The position numbers and the translations under genes were made by a program. From CBDAQA01 sp965247815 (GTDB lineage Bacteria > Planctomycetota > Phycisphaerae > Tepidisphaerales > Tepidisphaeraceae): 64,000 nt of DNA. The stretch is from contig CBDFHW010000034.1 in NCBI GenBank assembly GCA_965247815.1, positions 186,001 through 250,000 on the forward strand, given 5' to 3'. Within the stretch, counting starts at the first letter, position 1. The number at the start of each line of letters is the position of its first letter. A model generated the notes under the pieces. It searched no databases. It worked only from the letters and a program-made list of their open reading frames with translations, and was not told where the DNA came from. Shown here in pieces: positions 24,273 to 33,774 of this stretch.

Positions 24273-25625
24273 ATGGACCTCTTCGCCGATTCGCGACAAA
24301 AAAATCTCGACCGTGTCGCCCCGCTGGCGGTGCGGATGCGGCCGCGATCGCTGGACGAGTTTGCCGGGCAACTGCATTTTCTGGGCCCTGGTAAGCTGCT
24401 TCGACGCATGCTGGAAGCCGACCGGCTGACCAGCATTATTTTTTACGGTCCCCCGGGCACCGGCAAAACCACGCTCGCCCGGCTGATCGCCAATTACACG
24501 CAGAGCAATTTCGAGCAGGTGAACGCCGCGGGAGTTGGCGTCAAGGAAGTTCGCGCGATCCTGGATACCGCAAAGGACAAGCTCGGCCACGGCGGTAAGC
24601 GAACGGTCTTATTTCTCGATGAAATTCATCGGTTTAACCGCGCGCAGCAGGACATTTTGCTTCCCGATGTGGAAGCAGGTCTGATTCTTCTAGTTGGAGC
24701 TACGACCGAAAATCCGTTCTTTGCCGTCAATTCGCCTCTGGTCAGTCGGAGCCAGATCTTTCAATTCGCAGCCCTTAGCGAGGAGGAAATCGAGTCGCTG
24801 CTGCGTCGAGCGATTGCCGACCCCGAGCAGGGGTACGGCAAGATGCAGATCACCGTCGACGACGACGCGATGAAACTGTGGACGACCATCAGCGACGGCG
24901 ACGGTAGGCGTGCGCTGACTGCATTGGAGGTAGCGGTGCTGAGCAGCATCAGCCCCGCGCAGTCCGGGCGAGCCGGTTCGACCGAACCGTTGCACATCAC
25001 GCTCGACATTGCCGAGCAGTCGATGCAGCGGAAGGCAATCGTCTACGACGGCACCGGTGACGATCATTACGACGCGGCGAGCGCATTGATCAAAAGCATG
25101 CGGGGCAGCGACCCCGACGCGACGGTCTACTGGCTCGCCCGGATGCTCGAAGCGGGCGAGGATCCCCGGTTCATCGCCAGACGGATTGCGATCTTGGCGA
25201 GTGAAGACATCGGCAACGCAGACCCCCGGGCGATCTCGGTAGCAGCGGCCGCGTTCGACATCGTCGAAAAGGTCGGCATGCCCGAAGCACAGCTCACGCT
25301 CGCGCAGGCTGCTATCTATATGGCCACCGCGCCCAAGTCGAACGCGTCGGCCAAAGCGATCTGGTCGGCGATGAGCGACGTCCGCGACGGGCGGACCATC
25401 CCGGTGCCCCGGCACCTGCGAGACGGTCACTACGCCGGGTCGAAAAAGCTCGGCAGCGGCGTCGGATACAAATACGCACACGACTTCCCGGGCGGGGTGG
25501 TCGATCAGGATTATCTCGGTGTCGCCAAAACGTATTACACCCCGACCGACCGCGGTTACGAAGCCGAGGTGTCCGAGCGCCTTCAGCAGCATCGTCAAAT
25601 GATGGACGACGCTGAATCCGATTGA
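24273..25625 (+). CDS. rarA: Replication-associated recombination protein RarA (AAA+ ATPase)
   Basis: This 450-residue AAA+ ATPase has Walker A GPPGTGKTTLA and Walker B VLFLDEIHRFNRAQQDILLP (exact RarA/MgsA/WRNIP1 wording). Sensor 1 is LVGATTENPFF, and the C-terminal tetramerisation half includes DDHYDAASALIKSMRGSDPD. It acts at stalled replication forks, unwinding DNA ends with SSB and RecA. Start and length match the family. A separate promoter is likely in the 167-base gap to the divergent GGDEF/EAL gene; a TAGAAT box lies at 24262. Confidence 0.96.
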   Translation: MDLFADSRQKNLDRVAPLAVRMRPRSLDEFAGQLHFLGPGKLLRRMLEADRLTSIIFYGPPGTGKTTLARLIANYTQSNFEQVNAAGVGVKEVRAILDTAKDKLGHGGKRTVLFLDEIHRFNRAQQDILLPDVEAGLILLVGATTENPFFAVNSPLVSRSQIFQFAALSEEEIESLLRRAIADPEQGYGKMQITVDDDAMKLWTTISDGDGRRALTALEVAVLSSISPAQSGRAGSTEPLHITLDIAEQSMQRKAIVYDGTGDDHYDAASALIKSMRGSDPDATVYWLARMLEAGEDPRFIARRIAILASEDIGNADPRAISVAAAAFDIVEKVGMPEAQLTLAQAAIYMATAPKSNASAKAIWSAMSDVRDGRTIPVPRHLRDGHYAGSKKLGSGVGYKYAHDFPGGVVDQDYLGVAKTYYTPTDRGYEAEVSERLQQHRQMMDDAESD

Positions 25626-26004
25626 TGCCCGTGTTTATGCCCGCATTGATGTCCGCTGGGTCAGGGTTTCTGACTACTCTGCAGGGCCCTCAAAATTGCC
25701 TCCGATTGACCAGCACTGTCCGCCAAACTTTCCAAATGATGCTCGGCAATTCGTCGTGGGCATATATCTTCTGGCAAAAGCCGGGCTGTTTTTGAGCTAC
25801 CTATATCTCTGATCTAAACTTCGGCTCTGCATGCGCTTAATTCTGACTTACGGCGGCTGGCCTTGAACAATCGCGGCGAAAAGTGGGGCAAATCGCCGAT
25901 GATGAATAAGCTTGCTTTCGCGCTCCGTGGCAGTAGGTTTTTAGAATGCGGGTTGCGCTTGGTTTTGCGTTGCAATCATCAAACATAAGCTCGGGAATTC
26001 CGTA
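25626..26004. other. Long intergenic region, possible 6S-like RNA upstream of cyclo-ligase gene
   Basis: No reading frame is convincing in these 379 bases. From 25799 to 25942 nested complements are present: ACCTA/TAGGT outermost, GCTTAATTC/GAATAAGC in the middle, and ATCGCGGCG/CGCCGAT at the tip with a 15-base loop. Five T follow. A long irregular hairpin directly upstream of a 5-formyltetrahydrofolate cyclo-ligase gene is the arrangement of 6S RNA (ssrS-ygfA) in many proteobacteria. The primary sequence does not prove it. Confidence 0.25.
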
Positions 26005-26604
26005 ATGATTGATATGAACAGCAAGCCTGCCGTTCGTCGAATGCTCCGGGAACGCCTTGCGGGTATTCTGCCGGAAAGCCGACGATCCCGGTCGCTTTTA
26101 TCCTGTAATTGGGTCACCAGCACTCCCGAGTTCGGGCAAGCCCGTGTGGTCATGTTGTATCTGAGCGCGCCGGACGAAGTCGACACTGCGTCACTGGCAC
26201 TGCGTTGCTGGCAGGCCGGCAAAACCGTTGTGGTTCCGAAAGTGTCCTGGGACCAGAAACGGATGCTCCCGGTCGAAATTTCATCGCTCCAGACGGGCAT
26301 GACAAAAACCGGCCCCGGTATCCAGGAACCGGTGTCCGGGAAGCCGGTGCCGGTCGACATGATCGATCTCGTCATTGTCCCGGGACTGGGTTTCAGTTCG
26401 GCGGGGGCACGCATCGGGCGGGGCATGGGGTTCTACGACCGATTCCTGTCGCAGCCCGATTTCATTGGCCGATCCTGCGGCTTAGCGTTCGAAGAACAGG
26501 TGCTTCCCGAGCTCCCCGTGCTTGACCATGATGTTCCGCTGAGTATGCTGATTACAGAGCAAGGCGTACGTCGTTTTGCTCCCAGCGCAATCAGCCACGG
26601 CTAA
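26005..26604 (+). CDS. 5-formyltetrahydrofolate cyclo-ligase
   Basis: The protein has 199 residues. It converts 5-formyl-THF to 5,10-methenyl-THF with ATP. The family signature GARIGRGMGFYDRFL, preceded by VIVPGLGFS, is intact (the family usually has GxGxGYYD), and the N-terminal basic helix (KPAVRRMLRERLAGILPESRR) and central ...VSWDQKRMLPVE strand fit. I chose the first ATG (26005); a second Met lies three codons on. It is the first gene after a 380-base gap and overlaps the region before the L,D-transpeptidase. Confidence 0.92.
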   Translation: MIDMNSKPAVRRMLRERLAGILPESRRSRSLLSCNWVTSTPEFGQARVVMLYLSAPDEVDTASLALRCWQAGKTVVVPKVSWDQKRMLPVEISSLQTGMTKTGPGIQEPVSGKPVPVDMIDLVIVPGLGFSSAGARIGRGMGFYDRFLSQPDFIGRSCGLAFEEQVLPELPVLDHDVPLSMLITEQGVRRFAPSAISHG

Positions 26605-26677
26605 AGTTTTCGCCGACACGCCCGGGCCTTTTTCGCTGTCCCTCCGACAAGTTGATCTTGAGAACATGGAGGTTCTC

Positions 26678-27898
26678 GTGGCCCGTCTTTCCCACACACG
26701 AACCAGTCGAACGGTCGTCACAATCGTCGTGTTGTCGATCACAGCAGTCGCTGCAATCGAGTTTTACCGAACAAAAACGAAATCAGTCGCCGTCGCGCCC
26801 AAGGCCGCGCCCGACGTGCTGACGGTTTCGCCGAAACCGCAGCCGGTCACACCGCCCGCGGTAATCGCTCCCGCACAGCCGGCAATTGTGCCGGTCATCA
26901 CACAGACACCCGACCCGACCCGGCCTGCGGGCAACCCGCCCACGCTCTGGGCGACCAACACCAATCCGCCGCCAGCACCGGTATCGAACGTGCCGGGTGG
27001 CTCACCAACTGTAATCGGATCGACCCCCGCCGGAACCAATTCGACTGGATCCAACTTCACCGGGACCCCGCCGGCCGGCCGGCCCGCGGCACCCGCCGCC
27101 AAGCTCGTCAGCGACACACAGTTGCCCGCCACGTCGGATCTTCTCGCCCACGCGAAGGCGCAAGTCGACGCCGGTGATTACCTGTCGGCCCGGAAGCAGC
27201 TCAACGACGCCCTGTTGACCGGCACCTTGTCCGGGGCCGACACCGATTTGGTGAAAAAACAGATCGCCGAGATCAATCAAACTCTGGTGTTCTCGCCGCG
27301 TCCGTTCCCGAAAGACCCGCTCGGTGGGGTCTATCAGGTCCGCGCCGGTGAGAAGCTAGCTTCGATCGGGAACAGCCACGGCGTCCCCTTCGAATTGCTG
27401 ATGTCAATAAATCGAATGACCGATTCGCGGAAGCTGCGATACGGCCAAACTCTCAAGATCATCAACGGGCCGTTTCACGTCGTCGTCAGCAAAAGCAAAT
27501 TCACCCTCGACCTGTATCTGGGCTCGCCCGCCGGTCAGGACAGCACTTACATCACCACGTTCGCCGTCGGCCTGGGGACCGAAAATTCGACCCCGACCGG
27601 CAGCTGGGTCATCAAAAACAAGGTGACTCACCCGGCCTATTTTCCGCCCGACGGGCACCCCGGCGGGGTGCTCGACCCGGCCGACCCGAAGAACCCGCTC
27701 GGCCCCTATTGGCTCGGGCTGGAGGGCACCGACGGACAAGCCATCGGCCAACGCTCCTACGGCATCCACGGCACCATCGATCCGAACAGCATCGGCAAGC
27801 AATCCTCGATGGGCTGCATCCGTTTACACAACGAAGACGTCGAGGTGGTCTACAAAATGCTCGTCCCCGGCAAGAGCACGGTCGTCGTGAAAGACTGA
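26678..27898 (+). CDS. L,D-transpeptidase with LysM domain (YkuD)
   Basis: I start this gene at the GTG at 26678 because GGAGG lies five bases before it; the frame is open from 26576. The 406-residue protein has a single membrane helix (about residues 12-30) and a long Pro/Thr/Ala-rich linker. A helical TPR-like pair (LLAHAKAQVDAGDYLSARKQ) comes next, then a LysM motif (YQVRAGEKLASIGNSHGVPF...LRYGQTLKI) and a YkuD domain ending in HGTIDPNSIG...SMGCIRLHN with catalytic Cys near residue 380. It forms 3-3 peptidoglycan cross-links or attaches proteins to the wall, on the periplasmic side. A terminator follows 30 bases after the stop. Confidence 0.93.
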   Translation: MARLSHTRTSRTVVTIVVLSITAVAAIEFYRTKTKSVAVAPKAAPDVLTVSPKPQPVTPPAVIAPAQPAIVPVITQTPDPTRPAGNPPTLWATNTNPPPAPVSNVPGGSPTVIGSTPAGTNSTGSNFTGTPPAGRPAAPAAKLVSDTQLPATSDLLAHAKAQVDAGDYLSARKQLNDALLTGTLSGADTDLVKKQIAEINQTLVFSPRPFPKDPLGGVYQVRAGEKLASIGNSHGVPFELLMSINRMTDSRKLRYGQTLKIINGPFHVVVSKSKFTLDLYLGSPAGQDSTYITTFAVGLGTENSTPTGSWVIKNKVTHPAYFPPDGHPGGVLDPADPKNPLGPYWLGLEGTDGQAIGQRSYGIHGTIDPNSIGKQSSMGCIRLHNEDVEVVYKMLVPGKSTVVVKD

Positions 27899-27927
27899 CT
27901 TTAAGCGGCAAAATCGACGCATCGAAT

Positions 27928-27963
27928 CAAAGCCGCGGGTGCTCACCCGCGGCTTTTTCTTTT
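27928..27963 (+). terminator. Rho-independent terminator after the L,D-transpeptidase
   Basis: AAAGCCGCGGGT / ACCCGCGGCTTT form a 12-pair perfect stem with a four-base loop, followed by a T-rich tract (TTCTTTT). It lies 30 bases after the stop codon and should end that transcript cleanly. Confidence 0.9.
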
Positions 27964-28103
27964 GCGTGAGTCGGGCGTTGTCGTCCCGTGGCAAGGCCGC
28001 AAGGTCCGTTCGACCCGCTTCACTTTCAGCTTGTCCAGTGAACCGCAGTCAGTAGAGTTTCATTGCGGCGGTGACATCACGTCGCCACGTCAACGGGAGG
28101 CAT

Positions 28104-30964
28104 ATGAAAGTCGGTTCATCTTTTGCGATTACGGTCGCGTCGTTTGCCTTGCAGGGCTGGCGCTTCACGCCCGCCGCGTCGGCCGCCGAGGTGCCGGGCG
28201 ACACACTGTTCCTCGCCGAGCCCCGGCAGAACCCCGACGTCTCGACCCCACCGCTTCTCGCCCGGGAGCTCGCCCGGCAGGCACTTTTGATCGCGGCGCG
28301 CGACGGCCTGGGGCTCCACACGCGCGACGCATTGATGCGCGAGTGGGACTCGGCTGCCGGTGTCCCGTCCGGATCTGCCGGCGTACCGCTGCGGATCGAT
28401 ATTCACCGCGACGGCCCGGACCGCATCGCTGTGGACGTGACTCATGCCGATCCGACTGCCGCGTTGGTTGTTCATCGAAATTGCCGATTGTTCACCGAAA
28501 ATCCGACTGGATCGACATGCCCGCGCTGGTCGCCGCCGCCGAGCACGCCAGTGAAAGCGAAGACGTCATCATCCTGAATCAGGCCGGGTACACCGGGGAA
28601 CCGGTGACCCAGGGGGCCGGCGATCTTCCCGCCGCGATCGACGACCTCCTGTATCAGACGACTTTGATGGCGCCGCTGTCTGCGGTGCAGCAGACTCACG
28701 CGCTGATCGCCCGGTCGGGAGAATCGCCAGCCCGGCTCGGCGCGTTGGTCCGAGGGTATGCAAACCTCGGGCAGCTCACTTCGTTTCAGTGGTCGAGCAT
28801 TCACAAGGCAATGACCGCCAGATCGCTGCTCTACGCCCAGCGGCTCGTGGTGCAGAACCCCGAGTCGCCGCTCGCGCTATATCACCGCGCTTACGCGTTC
28901 GCGATGACCGGGCTTCACCAGGCCGCGATCGACGACGTCACTGCCGCACAGGAATTGCGATCCAAATTAAAGGACTCGGGACGGCCCGTGGAATTGCTCC
29001 CGCCGTGGACGCAATTGATCCTTCCGCTGTGTCGGTACGAAGTGTCGAAACTCGAGTCCCTGACGGGAGAAGACCCGCGGCGGGCACCGCTGGCCGCACT
29101 GTGCTGTTTTCTGACCGTCGAGAATGGCGGGTCGATCAGTCGCCTGATGAGGATTGGTCAGTTGGCGCTCGGGTCGGACCCCGCTTGTTTCCGAATTATC
29201 GACGGAATGACCCAGTACGCCGGGGTCGGCGCGGGTCACATGCTGACCGAAATGCCGACGCCGTTGATGCTTCGGACGCTGCCGGCCGACATCAAGATGC
29301 TGCCGGTGGTCCCCGCACGCGTGCAGGCCGCGCTCACCGCCGCCGGGCAGAGCGCGGATCACATCAGGAATCTGGCGAACGTCAGCGCCGCGTTCGTCGA
29401 CGCGCCGGAACCTGCCGAGCCGTCGTACACGCTGGCCGGGCGGATCATCCAGGAGACGAGCTTCGTCCACGTGAAACGGCGCACGAAATTCATGGCCGAC
29501 ATGTGGGGCGTCGACTGCGCCGCGTTCGTCGAGGAATCTCAGCCGCTCGTTGCCGATCACCCGCTGGCCCCGTTCATTCAGGCAATGACGCACCCGTCCG
29601 ATCAGCGTGCCGCCCGCCTCGCGCAGCTCGAGGTGCCGGACCCGCAGTTTCAAATGAGGGACCTGATTTATACGGTGCAGTCCATTCCACCGACGCCGGG
29701 AAAAATGACCGGCTCCAATCTCTCCCGGCGTCTGCTCAACGACACCGACGGGACCGCGTACGACCTGGAGCGCGTTCTCCATCCGACTTCGCTCGAGGCG
29801 AACGGTGGTTACGAAGTGGATCAGGCCAGGCACTTCAAAACGTTCTCCAAGTTTTCCGGCGTGGCGACAGCAACGCTGATCCTCAAGGACTGGAAAAACA
29901 GCCAGCCGCACGCCGACCAGTGGGCCGGGGATTTCAAAGACCAGCCCGCCGTGCTCGTCGCGTTGGGCACCCAGTACTACGCCAGTAAGCAGATGGATAA
30001 ATCCAAAGCGACGTTCGAGCAGTGTGCTAAGATCGCGCCGGATTTGTCCGTATTCCAGAAATTGGCAGGGCTCTATCTGGTCGATAATGACGAATCCAAG
30101 TGGGAAGCAACGCTGCAACGGGTGAAACTTCAACCCGACCCCGGCCTGGACCACGCCATCGTGGATTTTCAGATTGCCAGACATTGCATGGCCAAGGGCG
30201 AATACGAGAAAGCAAGACGCTTCGCCGACGCCAGCGCCGACGAGAGCGGTGCGGGGTGGGCGATGGAAACGGCGGGGTGGGCGGACGAATATTGCGGCGA
30301 CTTCGCCGCCGCTGAAAACCAGCACCACGCCGCCACCGAACGGTACGGCGGGCCCGAATGGTTTTTCTGGTGTAAGCGAACGGGTAAGGGTGATCTGGTC
30401 AACGCGACCGCCTCCGTCGACGCGTACGTGAACAAGATCGTCGACCAAAAGCAGGCGAGATCGTTTCAGGAAGTCGGCGTGATTTACTATCTCCAAGGCC
30501 AGGCAGGCAAAGCGAGGTCGTATCTCGAGCGGGCAATGAAGGACGGTCACGAAGCGTGGGCTGGGGTCATGGCTTCGACGATCTGCCTGCAGCAGGACGA
30601 CCCGCAGGCGCGAATCGAGGATTTGAAATTCGTCGTCGATAACTGCAGCACCAACGCGGCCGGAGAAGACTTTTCTGCACTGGTCGACTTCGCGAAGTTA
30701 GAGCTGGCGGCCGGCGACAAAAGTGTGGCAAAGGAAGAGCTGGGAAAATTGCTCGATAGGGTGAATGACTCGCAGGGCGCCAATGTCGTTTATTTCGCCG
30801 CCCGCGACGAAGAACTAACCGGGCAGCCAGATCGCGCGAAGAAAAATTATCAATTTCTGATCACCTGGAACGTGCCCGCGAAATGGGCCTTCGTGCTCGG
30901 CTGCGACCGCCTGCATCAACTGGGTGTGAGTGACACACCGATTCCAAAAATTAGTGCGAAATGA
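28104..30964 (+). pseudogene. Large secreted TPR-like protein, frameshifted near codon 132
   Basis: GGGAGG precedes the ATG at 28104, which opens a secretion signal (MKVGSSFAITVASFALQG...AASA-AE). That frame is coding-like up to about 28500 (LVVHRNCRLFTENP) and then runs to a stop at 28577. The downstream part (DWIDMPALVAAAEHA onward) is coding-like in another frame from about 28500 to 30964. The switch falls at the A-run of ACCGAAAATCC, where one missing base would join the two. The full protein would be about 950 residues. It has Ala-rich helix pairs of TPR type (MTARSLLYAQRLVVQNPESP, ALYHRAYAFAMTGLHQAAID and others to the C-terminus) and a conserved-looking start NQAGYTGEPVTQGAGD. No enzyme motif is seen. 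The cause may be mutation, sequencing error or, less likely, recoding. Confidence 0.75.
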
Positions 30965-31088
30965 GTTGAATCACTCGGCCGATCGCGTCGTCGGTCTAAT
31001 AGTCTGGGTGTGCGTGTTGAGAAGTACGCCTAGGCCCTAGAATCTCCGGTCGACACTCACAAGACCTTCTGAGACTAACGAGTTATTG

Positions 31089-32114
31089 ATGCAAATCGGA
31101 ATAGACAGCTTCGTCGCACACGCGCCCGACCCGGTTACCGGAGCGAGCCTTACGCCGGCCGAGCGGATCTCGAACCTGTTGGACGAGATCGCCCTGGCGG
31201 ATCGCGTTGGGATCGACGTTTTCGGGCTCGGCGAGCATCACCGGTCGGATTTCCTGGACTCGGCACCGGCGGTCATTCTGGCCGCCGCGGCGGCACGCAC
31301 GTCGCGCATTCGGCTGACCAGTGCGGTCACCGTGCTCAGTGCGGCCGACCCGGTCCGGGTGTTCCAGGAGTTCGCCACACTCGACCTGATTTCCAAAGGC
31401 CGGGCCGAGATGATCGTCGGCCGGGGATCGTTCGTCGAAGCTTTTCCGCTGTTCGGGCTAGACCTGAATGATTACGAATCGCTGTTCACCGAAAAGCTCG
31501 ATCTGCTGCTGAAGCTCGGTAAACAGACGCACGTGCAATGGGCCGGCAAGCATCGCCCGGCGTTGACCGGGCAAGGTGTTTACCCGCGGCCGCTGCAGCA
31601 GCCGCTTCCCGTGTGGCTCGGCGTGGGTGGGACGCCGGCGTCGTTCGCGCGAGCGGGGCAGCTCGGGATGCCGTTAATGGTTGCCATCATCGGCGGTGAA
31701 CCGCACCGGTTTCGTCCGCTGGTTGATCTGTACCGCAAAGAAGGCATCAAAGCCGGGCACGATCCCGAGACGCTGAAGGTCGGTGTTCACGCGCTCGGGT
31801 ACGTTGCCGAAACCGACGGACACGCGGCGGACGATTTTTTCCCCGGTTACGCCCGCGCGTTCACCGCGATCGGCAAAGAACGCGGCTGGCCCCCGGTGAC
31901 CCGCGGGCAGTTCGACGCGCTCCTCGGACCGACCGGCGCATTGGTCGTTGGCGGGCCCGAGTCGGTCGTTGAAAAGCTGCGGCATTATGACGACTCGCTC
32001 GGCGGCATCGCCAGGCTCAGCTTCCAGATGAGCGTGGCCGGCCTCCCGCACGACAAGATGCTGAGGTCCATCGAGTTGATCGGCAGCAAGGTTGCGGTGT
32101 TGCTTCGACAATGA
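31089..32114 (+). CDS. Luciferase-like (LLM class) flavin-dependent oxidoreductase
   Basis: This 341-residue enzyme belongs to the bacterial luciferase-like monooxygenase family, which oxidises small organic substrates with reduced FMN and oxygen. It shows the TIM-barrel family pattern: early DVFGLGEHHRSDFLDSAP, then RIRLTSAVTVLSAADPVRVFQEFATLDLIS, and GRAEMIVGRGSFVEAFPLFG. An ATG at 31089 is preferred over a TTG three bases upstream. The substrate cannot be read from sequence. It is not tied to its neighbours by spacing. Confidence 0.88.
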   Translation: MQIGIDSFVAHAPDPVTGASLTPAERISNLLDEIALADRVGIDVFGLGEHHRSDFLDSAPAVILAAAAARTSRIRLTSAVTVLSAADPVRVFQEFATLDLISKGRAEMIVGRGSFVEAFPLFGLDLNDYESLFTEKLDLLLKLGKQTHVQWAGKHRPALTGQGVYPRPLQQPLPVWLGVGGTPASFARAGQLGMPLMVAIIGGEPHRFRPLVDLYRKEGIKAGHDPETLKVGVHALGYVAETDGHAADDFFPGYARAFTAIGKERGWPPVTRGQFDALLGPTGALVVGGPESVVEKLRHYDDSLGGIARLSFQMSVAGLPHDKMLRSIELIGSKVAVLLRQ

Positions 32115-32224
32115 CTTATCGGTGCAACCAACGTGTATCATTGGCCGGTATTGAAGGTGTTCGCGTGTTGCCGGGTTAGCTATCATCCGGCGAGTACGAC
32201 ACCAGGCAACGAAAGGAAACGCTC

Positions 32225-33274
32225 ATGTCTTTAAAATCACTGATTGATTCCGGGACCAAGGTTTGGCTCGATTCGATTGACCCGAAACTGGTTCAGAAGA
32301 ATCGCGCTGCCGGCGCTTCGGGGGCCACGTCTAATCCGATCATCGTCGAAGGAATCATCAAGGCATCGACGGATCTGGACGGGCCGTTCAAGGACTTGGT
32401 GTCTCAAGGCAAGTCGGACGAAGAAATCGCCTGGGCGTTGACCGACCATCTGGTGAAGGACGCGCAGGCGGTGTTCCTGCCGGTCTGGGAACAGACCAAG
32501 GGTAACAACGGATATGTCAGCTTCGAGCTCGATCCGTTGCTGGAGGACAAACAAAATCCCACGCCGACTGATCAGGCGACGAAAAAGTACATCGAGCTGG
32601 GTAAGAAGTGGGCGACGGGGCACAAGAACCGGATGATCAAGGTGCCAGCCACCGCCGCCGGGCTAGGGGCGCTCGAAGAACTCGCGGCCGCGGGGGTAAC
32701 GCTTAACGTGACGCTGATTTTTTCCGAACGGCAGTACAAGATCGCCCGCGACGCGGTCTGGAAGGGTGCCCAGCGGCGTCCGGACAAAGGGCTCGGCTTG
32801 AAAAGCGTTTACAGCATTTTCGTCAGCCGGGTCGACGTCTACACAGAAAAGAATGTCCCCGAGCTGTCGGCCGACGCCCAGGGTTTGGTCGGCATCGTCA
32901 ACGCGAAGCGGCTCTGGAAATTGAACCAGGAGTTCTGGAAGGACAAAGGCCTGAAACTGCAGCAGGAGATCATCTTCGCCAGTACGGGCACGAAAAAACC
33001 GACCGACCCGCCCGATAAGTACGTCGAAGCCCTTGCCGGCAGCGACATTCAAACGAATCCGCCCGCGACCAACGACGCGGTCGACAAGCTGGACAAATCA
33101 TACTCCCGTAAGGTCGATCAGATGCCCCCGCAGGCGATCCTCGACGAGATCGGCAAGAAGGTCGACCCGGCCAAGATGGAAGACAAGCTGATGGAAGAGG
33201 GAACGCTGAAGTTCGCCGACCCGCAGAAGACGCTGTTAAAGCAGACGGCCGAGAAGCGACAGAAGCTGAAGTAA
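32225..33274 (+). CDS. tal: Transaldolase
   Basis: The 349-residue protein is a class I aldolase-type transaldolase that moves a dihydroxyacetone unit in the non-oxidative pentose phosphate pathway. Early SLKSLIDSGTKVWLDSI and GATSNPIIVEGII match the family, and the Schiff-base Lys is K139 in NRMIKVPATAAG, followed by LNVTLIFSERQY. The spacing and length are between the TalB type and the longer TalC/TAL-like forms. AAGGAAA precedes the start by a few bases. It is probably monocistronic; an ATGA-repeat array follows. Confidence 0.93.
   Translation: MSLKSLIDSGTKVWLDSIDPKLVQKNRAAGASGATSNPIIVEGIIKASTDLDGPFKDLVSQGKSDEEIAWALTDHLVKDAQAVFLPVWEQTKGNNGYVSFELDPLLEDKQNPTPTDQATKKYIELGKKWATGHKNRMIKVPATAAGLGALEELAAAGVTLNVTLIFSERQYKIARDAVWKGAQRRPDKGLGLKSVYSIFVSRVDVYTEKNVPELSADAQGLVGIVNAKRLWKLNQEFWKDKGLKLQQEIIFASTGTKKPTDPPDKYVEALAGSDIQTNPPATNDAVDKLDKSYSRKVDQMPPQAILDEIGKKVDPAKMEDKLMEEGTLKFADPQKTLLKQTAEKRQKLK

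Positions 33275-33774
<500 letters not shown>

Noticed and set aside
28497..28500. Programmed -1 frameshift site
   Set aside because: GAAAATCC is not a recognised X-XXY-YYZ slippery heptamer and no strong downstream structure is evident; an indel is more likely.
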